Assembly: GCF_014648255.1 (NCBI RefSeq)
Contig: NZ_BMQT01000008.1
Location: forward strand, 248,001 to 312,000
DNA length: 64,000 bases
Reading direction: 5' to 3'
From: Nocardioides albus
GTDB lineage: Bacteria; Actinomycetota; Actinomycetes; Propionibacteriales; Nocardioidaceae
Shown: positions 51,396 to 58,379 of the stretch, piece by piece
Numbering within the stretch: position 1 is the first letter of the stretch
Layout of the letters: every line of letters begins with the position of its first letter
Program-made: the position numbers and the translations under genes
Notes under the pieces: generated by a model
What the model was told of the DNA's origin: nothing
Seen by the model: only the letters and a program-made list of their open reading frames with translations
Database searches by the model: none

Positions 51396-53006
51396 CTACA
51401 GCCCGAGCTCGGAGACGGTCTTCTCCCGCATCTCGACCTTGCGGACCTTGCCGGTCACGGTCATCGGGAACTCCTCGACGACCAGGACGTAGCGCGGGAT
51501 CTTGTAGTGGGCGAGCTTGCCGGTGGCGTACTCCTTCAGGGTCTCGGCCGTCATCCGCTCGGCGTCGGGGCGCAGGCGGACCCAGGCGCAGAGCTCCTCG
51601 CCGTAGGTCTCGTCGGGGACGCCGATGACCTGAACGTCCTCGATGTCGGGGTGGGCGTAGAGGAACTCCTCGATCTCGCGAGGGTAGATGTTCTCGCCGC
51701 CGCGGATGACCATGTCCTTGATGCGGCCGACGATGTTGCAGTAGCCGTCGGGGTTCATCACGGCGAGGTCGCCGGTGTGCATCCAGCCGTCCTCGTCGAT
51801 CGCCGCGCTGGTCTTCTCCTCGTCCGCCCAGTAGCCGAGCATCACCGAGTAGCCGCGGGTCTGCAGCTCCCCGGCCTCGCCACGGGGCATCACCTCGCCG
51901 GAGGTCGGGTCGACGACACGCACCTCCACGTGCGGGTGCACCCGGCCGACGGTGGCGGTTCGGTGTTCCAGGTCGTCGTCCCTCCGGGTCTGGGTCGAGA
52001 CCGGCGAGGTCTCGGTCATCCCGTAGGCGATCGAGACCTCGCTCATGTGCATCTCGTTGACGCACCGCTTCATCACCTCGACCGGGCACGGGCTGCCGGC
52101 CATGATCCCGGTGCGCAGCGTGCTCAGGTCGTACGTCGCGAAGTCAGGGTGGTTCTGCATCGCGATGAACATCGTGGGTACGCCGTAGACGGCCGTGCAA
52201 CGCTCGTCCTGGACCGCTTTCAGGGTGGCCGCCGGGTCGAAGGCCGGGCCCGGGATCACCATCGTGGCGCCGTGGGTGATGCAGCCGAGATTGCCCATCA
52301 CCATTCCGAAGCAGTGGTAGAAGGGCACCGGGATCGCCAGCCGGTCGTTCTCGGTGAGCCCGATCGTCTCGGTGGTGAAGTAGCCGTTGTTGAGGATGTT
52401 GCGGTGGCTGAGCGTCGCGCCCTTGGGATAGCCGGTGGTGCCTGAGGTGTACTGGATGTTGATCGGGTCCTCGGGGGTGAGCTCGTCGGTGACGTGGTCG
52501 GACAGCTTCTCGCTGGCGCCCGCTTCGAGGAGCGCGGTCCACTCCGGGTCGCCGATGAAGACTGTCTGCTCGAGGTCAGGGCAGTCGCCTCGGACCGCGG
52601 CCACCATCGCCCGGTAGTCGGAGGTCTTGAACTCGGGTGCGGAGACGAGCAGCCTGATGCCCGACTTCGTCAGGGCGTACGCGAGCTCGTGGGTGCGGTA
52701 TGCCGGGTTGATGTTGACGAGGATCGCGCCGATCTTCGCGGTCGCCACCTGGGTCAGCGTCCACTCCGCGCAGTTGGGCGCCCAGATGCCGACGCGGTCG
52801 CCTTTCCCGATCCCGGCCTTCGTCAGCCCTATGGCCAGGGCGTCGACGTCACGGCTCATCTCGGCGTAGGTCCAGCGTCGGCCGGAAGCCATCTCCACCA
52901 GCGCCTCCCGGTCGCCGAACCTGGCGACGGTGCGGTCGAAGCTCGCGCCGATCGTCTCCTCCAGCAGCGGGGTGGTGGTCTCTCCGGCAGCGTAGGAATC
53001 CGTCAT
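51396..53006 (-). CDS. AMP-binding acyl-CoA ligase, second copy
   Basis: A 536-residue enzyme with the same sequence plan as the 542-residue ligase at 25041-26669, sharing most blocks word for word (GKGDRVGIWAPNCAEWT, NPAYRTHELAYAL, KDMVIRGGENIYPREIEEFLY). Catalytic motifs are intact: YTSGTTGYPKGA, YGMTETSPVS, HTGDLAVM and TGKVRKVEM. The ATG at 53006 lies 6 bases below CACACT and is chosen over the extension to 53057, which overlaps the GMC gene. Unlike the first copy it has no box 2 but a CRP-like palindrome over its -10, so the two copies are differently controlled. Confidence 0.93.
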   Translation of the reverse strand: MTDSYAAGETTTPLLEETIGASFDRTVARFGDREALVEMASGRRWTYAEMSRDVDALAIGLTKAGIGKGDRVGIWAPNCAEWTLTQVATAKIGAILVNINPAYRTHELAYALTKSGIRLLVSAPEFKTSDYRAMVAAVRGDCPDLEQTVFIGDPEWTALLEAGASEKLSDHVTDELTPEDPINIQYTSGTTGYPKGATLSHRNILNNGYFTTETIGLTENDRLAIPVPFYHCFGMVMGNLGCITHGATMVIPGPAFDPAATLKAVQDERCTAVYGVPTMFIAMQNHPDFATYDLSTLRTGIMAGSPCPVEVMKRCVNEMHMSEVSIAYGMTETSPVSTQTRRDDDLEHRTATVGRVHPHVEVRVVDPTSGEVMPRGEAGELQTRGYSVMLGYWADEEKTSAAIDEDGWMHTGDLAVMNPDGYCNIVGRIKDMVIRGGENIYPREIEEFLYAHPDIEDVQVIGVPDETYGEELCAWVRLRPDAERMTAETLKEYATGKLAHYKIPRYVLVVEEFPMTVTGKVRKVEMREKTVSELGL

Positions 53007-53030
53007 GTGACCAGTGTGACCTGAGTCACG
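53007..53030 (-). promoter_or_regulatory. CRP-like palindrome overlapping the ligase -10
   Basis: TGTGACCTGAGTCACG (53015-53030) matches TGTGA-N6-TCACA at nine of ten fixed positions. On the minus strand CACACT (53018-53013), 6 bases before ATG 53006, lies inside it, so binding would repress. Contrast the clear activator distance at 37104-37123. Confidence 0.5.
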
Positions 53031-53053
53031 GGTGGGTTCCAGTCTCCTGGGGC

Positions 53054-54637
53054 TCACTTGCTCGTGATCAGCTCCGCGGCGCGCTCGCCGATGAGGATCG
53101 ACGGTGCGTTGGTGTGGCCGCGCACGATCCTGGGCATGATGGAGGCGTCGGCGACGCGGAGGCCCTCGACGCCGCGTACGCGAAGCCGGGGGTCGACCAC
53201 GCTGGCCTCGTCCGTGCCCATCCGGCAGGTGCCGGTCGGGTGGTAGAGCGTGTGCGCGTGCCGGGACAGCAGCGCGTCGGCGACCTCCTCCGCGGTCGAG
53301 TCGACCGGGACGTCGGGGCGCAGGAAGGTGCCGAGGATCGGCTTGAGCGCGGGCTGCGAGGCGATCTCCAGCGCCACCCGGACGCCCTCGACCATCGCGG
53401 CGCGGTCCCTGCCCTCGGGGTCGGAGAGGTAGCGCGGGTCGATGACCGCCTTGGCCGAGGGGTCCATGGAGGCGAGCGTGATCCGGCCGCGGCTGGCCGG
53501 GTCGACGAGGATCGGGCCGGCGACGACCGCCTCACCTTCGAAGACCACCAGGCCCTCGTCGAAGAACCCGGCGGGCGCGAAGATCATCTCGATGTCGGGG
53601 GCCGCGAGGTCAGGGCGCGAGCGCAGGAAGCCGTACGCCTCGCCCACGTTGGAGGTGAGCATCCCGCGTCGGCGCAGCAGGTAGTCGGCCAGCTGGCGCA
53701 GCGACTCCGCGGTTGCCAGCGATCCGTTCTCGACCTCCCAGCCGATGCCCGCGACCAGATGGTCGGCGAGGTTCTCCCCCACCTCTCTCGCGTCGTGGAC
53801 GACGTCGATGCCGAGGCCCGTCAGCTGGGCCGCCGGCCCGATCCCGGAGAGCATCAGCAGCTGCGGGGTGTTGATCGCGCCGCCGGCCAGGATCACCTCG
53901 CGCCGGGCGGCGATCGTCGTCCGCTGGTTCTCGATGATCGCTTCGACGCCGGTCGCACGTCGGCCGTCGATGGTCACCCGGGACACCTGGGCACCGGTGA
54001 TCACCCTCAGGTTGGCGCGCTTGGCCGCGGGCTTGAGATAGGCCGCAGCAGTGCTCCACCGGGCGCCTCGGCGCTGGGTGACCATGGTCTCGACGTACGC
54101 CTCGGGGTTGGGGCCGTTGGCCCGTCCCCGCGGGTACCCGGCCTGCTCCGCTGCCTGCAGGAACGACTCGGTGTAGGGGCGCGGGCTTCGCTGGCGCTCG
54201 ACGCGGACCGGACCACCGATGCCGTCGAGAGCGGTGGCGTCCTCCACGTCCTCGAGCTGTGCGTACGTTTTCCGGACGGCATCCCAGCCCCAGTCGGGTC
54301 CGGCGGCCTCGCCCCACTCCTCGTAGTCGGCCTGGAATCCCTTGACCCACATCATCGCGTTCATCGAGGAGGAGCCGCCCAGCATCCGCCCGCGAGGCCA
54401 GTAGATCCGCCGGCCGCCGAGCTCGGGCTGCGGCTCGGTGAGGTAGTCCCAGTCGTGCTCGGTCTGGAACAGCTTGGAGAAGGCTGCCGGGACATGGATG
54501 TTCATGCCCTTGTCGCGCTGCCCGGCCTCCAGCAGCGTCACCTGGACCCCCGGGTCCTCGCTGAGCCGCGCCGCGAGCACCGCCCCCGCCGATCCGGCGC
54601 CCACCACCACGTAGTCACTGGTCAGTTCCTGGCTCAT
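53054..54637 (-). CDS. GMC family FAD oxidoreductase (choline dehydrogenase-like)
   Basis: A 527-residue flavoenzyme. The N-terminus YVVVGAGSAGAVLAARLSEDPGVQVTLLEAG is the FAD-binding Rossmann motif, GRMLGGSSSMNAMMWVKG the GMC signature 1, GAINTPQLLMLSGIG signature 2, and the C-terminal catalytic pair lies in HTLYHPTGTCRMG and GHTNAPSILIGERAAELI. Such enzymes oxidise alcohols such as choline or polyethylene glycol. AAGGAGATCCGGT precedes the ATG. It lies directly upstream of the acyl-CoA ligase in the same direction. Confidence 0.94.
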   Translation of the reverse strand: MSQELTSDYVVVGAGSAGAVLAARLSEDPGVQVTLLEAGQRDKGMNIHVPAAFSKLFQTEHDWDYLTEPQPELGGRRIYWPRGRMLGGSSSMNAMMWVKGFQADYEEWGEAAGPDWGWDAVRKTYAQLEDVEDATALDGIGGPVRVERQRSPRPYTESFLQAAEQAGYPRGRANGPNPEAYVETMVTQRRGARWSTAAAYLKPAAKRANLRVITGAQVSRVTIDGRRATGVEAIIENQRTTIAARREVILAGGAINTPQLLMLSGIGPAAQLTGLGIDVVHDAREVGENLADHLVAGIGWEVENGSLATAESLRQLADYLLRRRGMLTSNVGEAYGFLRSRPDLAAPDIEMIFAPAGFFDEGLVVFEGEAVVAGPILVDPASRGRITLASMDPSAKAVIDPRYLSDPEGRDRAAMVEGVRVALEIASQPALKPILGTFLRPDVPVDSTAEEVADALLSRHAHTLYHPTGTCRMGTDEASVVDPRLRVRGVEGLRVADASIMPRIVRGHTNAPSILIGERAAELITSK

Positions 54638-54739
54638 ACCGGATCTCCTTCGTCACGGTGACGCCCCGCGCGGGCATGATCCCAGACCAGAGGTTGGAGA
54701 ACGGTTGAGCACCACAACCCCACCGAACCGTCACTTTAT

Positions 54740-54851
54740 GACGTCGAGAAGGCGATTCTCGACGTCGAAAGGTCAGTTTCTCCGGCCCTCGCGGTCAGAG
54801 ATCGACTTCTCGACGTCAGAAGCTGACCTCTCGGCGTCAAGAACTGACCTT
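54740..54851. repeat. Array of 21-bp TCTCGACGTCAGAA-type repeats with an inverted copy
   Basis: Left part: an 11-base perfect inverted repeat GACGTCGAGAA / TTCTCGACGTC (54740-54766). Right part: two tandem 21-base units, TCTCGACGTCAGAAGCTGACC (54808-54828; first 20 bases shown in parts: TCTCGACGTCAG, AAGCTGACC) and a variant beginning TCTCGGCGTCAA (54829-54849). A near-identical unit recurs at 61114-61134. It lies between the GMC gene and the tyrosine recombinase. Confidence 0.72.
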
Positions 54852-54864
54852 TCGGGGTGGGTGG

Positions 54865-55839
54865 TCAGTCGGCGAGGAAGGCGCCCAGGGCGTACGCGGG
54901 GTGGCGGTCGAGGTTGTGGCGGCCGCGGTCGTAGCGGCGGGTGGTGCGGGGGTCGGCGTGACCGGCTGCGTCTTGGACGTCTTCGAGCGGTACGCCGGCC
55001 TCGCGGGCGAGGGTGACGAAGGTGTGGCGGAGGCTGTGCGGTGAGAGCTTGTCGCCGTGCTCGATACCGGCCGAGGCTCCGAGCCGACGGATGAGCCGGA
55101 AGGCCTCGGAGCGGTGCCAGCGGTTGCCGGTGCTCGTGACGAAGATCGGGCCCTCGGCTCGGGCGTCGAGGTAGGCGTCGAGCGCCTGCGAGGTCGCCGG
55201 GTTGAGGACGACGTCGCGGCGGGCACCACCCTTGCGGGTGATCGTCAGGATGCGGTGGCCGCGGGAGTGGCTGAGGTCGGCGACGTCGGCGCCGAGAGCC
55301 TCGGAGATGCGCAGGCCGTCGTGGAGCAGGAGGGTGACGAGCGCCGCGGCGCGAGCGGAGTGGTCCCGTGCGCTGGCGAGGAACGCGCGCGCCTCTCCCC
55401 TGTCCAGGCCCAGGGTCTGGGAGTCGTTGCTGGTCTTCGGGCGTTTGATGTGCTCGGCCGGTGATGTGGTCAGGACCCCCTCGGCCACGCCATATCGGTA
55501 GAAGCCGGCGATCGCGGAGAGCCGCCGGGCGATCGTCGCCGGACTGCGCCGCGTCTCCAGGTGGCGGGCATGGCCGTCGACCATGGCGCGGTTGGCGCTC
55601 AGCGGGTCGACCTCCAACGCAGCACACCAGCCGAACCAGTCGGCGAGGTCTCGTCCGTACGCGGCGCGGGTGTGCCCTGCGTAGGAGAGCAGGAATCGGC
55701 GGGCGAGGGCTTCGGCACGTTTTTCGTGGGGTAGCTCGTGGAGGTCGGCAAGGAACAGGTCACGGACGGATTCCGTCACAGCCAGGTCTGTGGAAGGGGT
55801 CTGCGGACCGTTCTCGAGCGCACTCACGGCACACATCAT
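54865..55839 (-). CDS. Tyrosine-type recombinase/integrase (XerC/D-like)
   Basis: A 324-residue site-specific recombinase. The N-terminal SAM-like DNA-binding domain (about residues 22-125) includes FLLSYAGHTRAAYGRDLADWFGWC; the catalytic domain has the full set: R177 in GLRISE, K203 in TRKGG, H268-x-x-R271 in HSLRH, H294 in AAGHAD and Y303 in TRRYDR. It is thus likely active. Size and shape fit Xer-like or integron-like enzymes. The ATG lies inside a CATAA-N6-TTATG palindrome. It diverges from the coiled-coil gene. Confidence 0.93.
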   Translation of the reverse strand: MMCAVSALENGPQTPSTDLAVTESVRDLFLADLHELPHEKRAEALARRFLLSYAGHTRAAYGRDLADWFGWCAALEVDPLSANRAMVDGHARHLETRRSPATIARRLSAIAGFYRYGVAEGVLTTSPAEHIKRPKTSNDSQTLGLDRGEARAFLASARDHSARAAALVTLLLHDGLRISEALGADVADLSHSRGHRILTITRKGGARRDVVLNPATSQALDAYLDARAEGPIFVTSTGNRWHRSEAFRLIRRLGASAGIEHGDKLSPHSLRHTFVTLAREAGVPLEDVQDAAGHADPRTTRRYDRGRHNLDRHPAYALGAFLAD

Positions 55840-55852
55840 AATGCCGGTTATG
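55837..55852. promoter_or_regulatory. Palindrome over the recombinase start
   Basis: CATAATGCCGGTTATG: arms CATAA and TTATG, in an unusually AT-rich gap of 88 bases between the divergent recombinase and coiled-coil genes. A candidate operator or recombination half-site. Confidence 0.4.
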
Positions 55853-55915
55853 TTGGGTCCGCATTCGGGATCTCAATTTGGGTCATTTATGTTTTCGTTA
55901 CGTGTTTCGTCACGA

Positions 55916-55921
55916 TAGACT
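55916..55921 (+). promoter_or_regulatory. -10 element of the coiled-coil gene (leaderless)
   Basis: TAGACT, 6 bases, ATG 55928; no ribosome site, so a leaderless mRNA is expected. AT-rich sequence lies upstream (GTCATTTATGTTTTCGTTA). Confidence 0.55.
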
Positions 55922-55927
55922 GACGTA

Positions 55928-57022
55928 ATGACGGAAACGATTGTGGTCGACGAGAAGCGCTGTCGCTTCCCCGGCTGTCCCCTGCCGGCGGCTGCTCCCG
56001 AGAGCGGAAGCGGCCGGCCGCCGGAGTACTGCGACGACCCGGCCCACAACCGGGCCGCTGCTTGGCGGGAGCGGAAACGCCTGCAGAGGCTCGTGGAGAC
56101 CCGGGATCCCGACGCGACCGCGCGACCGGTGCAGGCAGCCCAGCAACGAGCCGCGGAGATCACCACCCAGCTGACCCAGCTCGCCGACCGGTTCCTCGAC
56201 CAGCTCCCGAAGGCTCTGGACGAGCTGCGTACGCTCGGCGACCTGACCGCTGCCGAGGCCCAGATCGCCACGGTGCAGAGCGAGGCGCAGGAGCAGATCG
56301 CCACGGCGAGCGCCCGCGCCGTGCGCGCCGAGCAGGCGCGGCGCACGGCGGAGGCGGAGCGGGACGAAGCAGATGCCGCTGCGGCAGAGGCGTTGGAGGA
56401 GTCGGAGCGATCGGCCGAGATCCTCCGGGAGGCGCTGGCCGCCACCACCGCAGCCGAGGAGGCGCGTCGGGCTGCCCAAGCGGCACTGGAGAGCGCCGAG
56501 TCCGACGCGGCTGCGGCGGCAAAGACCGCCTCCGCGACGATCGCCTCGCTCGAGAAGCGCCTCGAGGAGGCGGCCACAGCGCACGAAGGCCTGGCGGAGA
56601 AGCTCGAGAAGCTGCTGGCCGAGCACGCCTCGGCCGTGCAGCGCAGACGCAGCGAGACCGCACGCGCCGACCACGCCGAGAAGGCGATGGCGCGGCTGCA
56701 GGAGCAGCTGATCGCGGAGAAGAAGGCAGCCGAGAAGGCCGCAGCCAGCGCGGAGGCGACGAGCGCCGGCCTGCGTACGCAGCGCGACACCGCGCTCGAG
56801 CAGATCGACACCCTGCGTGACCGCCTGGCCGACCTTCGCGGGAGCGAGGCCGCGGCAAAGGCGGATCGCGACGCGACCAGGGCCGAGCTCGACCGTGAGC
56901 GTGCCCACGCGAGCGCGCGGCTCGAGGATCTGAAGGCAGCACACCAGGCCCAGGTCGCGCAGCTGATGGAACAGATCGAGCGGCGTACGGGGGCAACCGA
57001 TGCCCCCGACGAGGCTTCGTGA
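55928..57022 (+). CDS. Zinc-motif coiled-coil protein, recombinase neighbour
   Basis: A 364-residue protein in two parts. The first 45 residues hold a likely zinc site, C12-x4-C17-x17-C35-x4-H40, in CRFPGCPLP...EYCDDPAHN. From about residue 60 to 350 it is an alanine/glutamate-rich, strongly alpha-helical sequence with heptad-like spacing, as in coiled-coil or KfrA-like plasmid proteins. No enzyme motif is seen. I do not recognise the family. It diverges from an intact tyrosine recombinase across a common AT-rich gap, and a 21-bp repeat array lies beyond the recombinase. Confidence 0.75.
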   Translation: MTETIVVDEKRCRFPGCPLPAAAPESGSGRPPEYCDDPAHNRAAAWRERKRLQRLVETRDPDATARPVQAAQQRAAEITTQLTQLADRFLDQLPKALDELRTLGDLTAAEAQIATVQSEAQEQIATASARAVRAEQARRTAEAERDEADAAAAEALEESERSAEILREALAATTAAEEARRAAQAALESAESDAAAAAKTASATIASLEKRLEEAATAHEGLAEKLEKLLAEHASAVQRRRSETARADHAEKAMARLQEQLIAEKKAAEKAAASAEATSAGLRTQRDTALEQIDTLRDRLADLRGSEAAAKADRDATRAELDRERAHASARLEDLKAAHQAQVAQLMEQIERRTGATDAPDEAS

Positions 57023-57080
57023 CACGCAGGGGCCCCAGTTGGAGGTCCGCGGGCCACATCCGCTAATGTTCTTCTCGCAA

Positions 57081-57156
57081 GCGGACGTAGCTCAGTTGGT
57101 AGAGCGCAACCTTGCCAAGGTTGAGGTCGCGAGTTCGAGCCTCGTCGTCCGCTCCA
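57081..57156 (+). tRNA. tRNA-Gly (anticodon GCC)
   Basis: 76 bases with the CCA encoded (57154-57156). Acceptor stem GCGGACG/CGTCCGC, anticodon stem CAACC/GGTTG around the loop TTGCCAA (anticodon GCC), T arm with GTTCGAG. Discriminator T. A TAATGT hexamer 11 bases upstream is a possible -10. A strong hairpin follows. Confidence 0.97.
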
Positions 57157-57161
57157 CTTCG

Positions 57162-57191
57162 TCGAGGGCCGCCCGATCGGGCGGCCCTCGA
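57162..57191 (+). terminator. Rho-independent terminator after tRNA-Gly
   Basis: A 30-base perfect palindrome (arms TCGAGGGCCGCCCGA / TCGGGCGGCCCTCGA), six bases after the tRNA end, followed by TCAATTTCCC. Confidence 0.8.
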
Positions 57192-57327
57192 TCAATTTCC
57201 CGTGGCGAAACCAGCATCTTGCGGCGACTGCTCTAGGATTTCAATGCTTTGGGATTCTTGAGCACCGGGTGCGGACCGGCCCGGCGGCGAGACCGACAAC
57301 CGAAGGACTGTGCGTGGGGGGCGTTGA

Positions 57328-58206
57328 GTGAGCGGGAAGTTCATCGACGCCTACGCCGTGCTCCAGGTCGCCCCTGACGCTGATGACGCGGTCGTACGAG
57401 CCCGCCACCGTGAGCTGGCGAAGCAGTTCCACCCCGACCGGGGCGGCCGTGCGGCGGACGGCGAGCTGATGATGCGCATCAACCGGGCGCGCGACGTTCT
57501 GCTCGACCCGGCCGCGAGAGCGACACTCGATGAAGAGCTCGCTCGGCGCCGTCGCCAGGCCACTCCCCCCGATACCGCCGAAAACGCGCCCGAGGGCTCC
57601 GCCGGGACCGCATCACTGAGCCGAGACCGCCGTTGGCGAGCGGAATGGGGCCGAACCTCCCCGTTGACCACGCCCCCGCCCGATAGCACCACCCCGGGCC
57701 CCGTGCCGCCGCCGGCAGCCCGAGTTCGGCCCTCGGCCAACCGGCTGCGTCAGGCCAGCCGCCAGGCTCGCCAGGCGAACCCGGCGCTGTCGTCTCGTAC
57801 GCGGCCGGAGACACCGAAGCGTCCTCGCACCGCGACGCCGCCGCCTCCCGCTCAGCCAACCCCTCAGCCAACCTCTCAGCCAGCCGGTCCGCCGTCTGCG
57901 AACGCGCAGACGGTGCCGCAACAGCAGGCTGCTGCGCAGAAGACGCCACCGGTGGCAGAGAGCTCCGGCAACGTCTGGTCGCTCTACTCGGTCCCGCTCG
58001 ACGGCGTCTCGGTCGCATCGCTGCTCGCCAGCGTGCTGCTGTGCGGCCCGCTCGGTTTCATCCTCGGCATCATCGGCCTGGCCCGCACCGCCGACGACAA
58101 GCGTCGTGGTCGTTGGGCGGCGGTCGCCGGCATCGCCATCAGCAGCCTCACGATGCTGGTCGCCATCGGCTATGTGATGCAGACGATGTCGCCGTCAACA
58201 CCCTGA
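57328..58206 (+). CDS. J-domain protein fused to a membrane anchor
   Basis: A 292-residue protein. Residues 5-70 form a J domain with the H35-P-D motif (ELAKQFHPDRGG), which stimulates a DnaK-type Hsp70. A low-complexity Pro/Ala/Gln/Thr linker (about 85-215) follows, and the C-terminus has two transmembrane helices (VASLLASVLLCGPLGFILGIIGLA and WAAVAGIAISSLTMLVAIGYVM) like DUF4190. The order J-linker-membrane would place Hsp70 action at the membrane. GTG start after a purine run (GGGGGG). Confidence 0.85.
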   Translation: MSGKFIDAYAVLQVAPDADDAVVRARHRELAKQFHPDRGGRAADGELMMRINRARDVLLDPAARATLDEELARRRRQATPPDTAENAPEGSAGTASLSRDRRWRAEWGRTSPLTTPPPDSTTPGPVPPPAARVRPSANRLRQASRQARQANPALSSRTRPETPKRPRTATPPPPAQPTPQPTSQPAGPPSANAQTVPQQQAAAQKTPPVAESSGNVWSLYSVPLDGVSVASLLASVLLCGPLGFILGIIGLARTADDKRRGRWAAVAGIAISSLTMLVAIGYVMQTMSPSTP

Positions 58207-58379
58207 CAACGTCTCCGCGGCCGAGCGCGGCCGTCCCCAAATCGGGGGATGGCGGGGCGAAGTAAAACCAGCGTCCGCGGCAGCTGACTCACATTGGCCA
58301 CGGCCCGCGGGCGTTCGACACGGGGGAAGAAGCTCACCGTGCGCCCGCGATGCAGTCGTCAGCAGGGAAGAACCCGCCC

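Noticed and set aside
56240..56980. CRISPR-like or tandem repeats in the coiled-coil gene
   Set aside because: The repetition is at amino-acid level (Ala/Glu heptads); no regular DNA repeat and spacer pattern. No CRISPR array was seen anywhere in the window.
57081..57156. tRNA-Gly as attachment site of an integrated element using the recombinase at 54865
   Set aside because: No second copy of the tRNA 3' end was seen in the window, no phage or conjugation genes lie nearby, and the recombinase does not abut the tRNA.
58207..58379. Riboswitch in the leader of the surface-protein gene
   Set aside because: The gap has GC-rich hairpins (CCCC-AAATC-GGGG) and a CGCGGCCG direct repeat, but I could not match it to a known riboswitch core.
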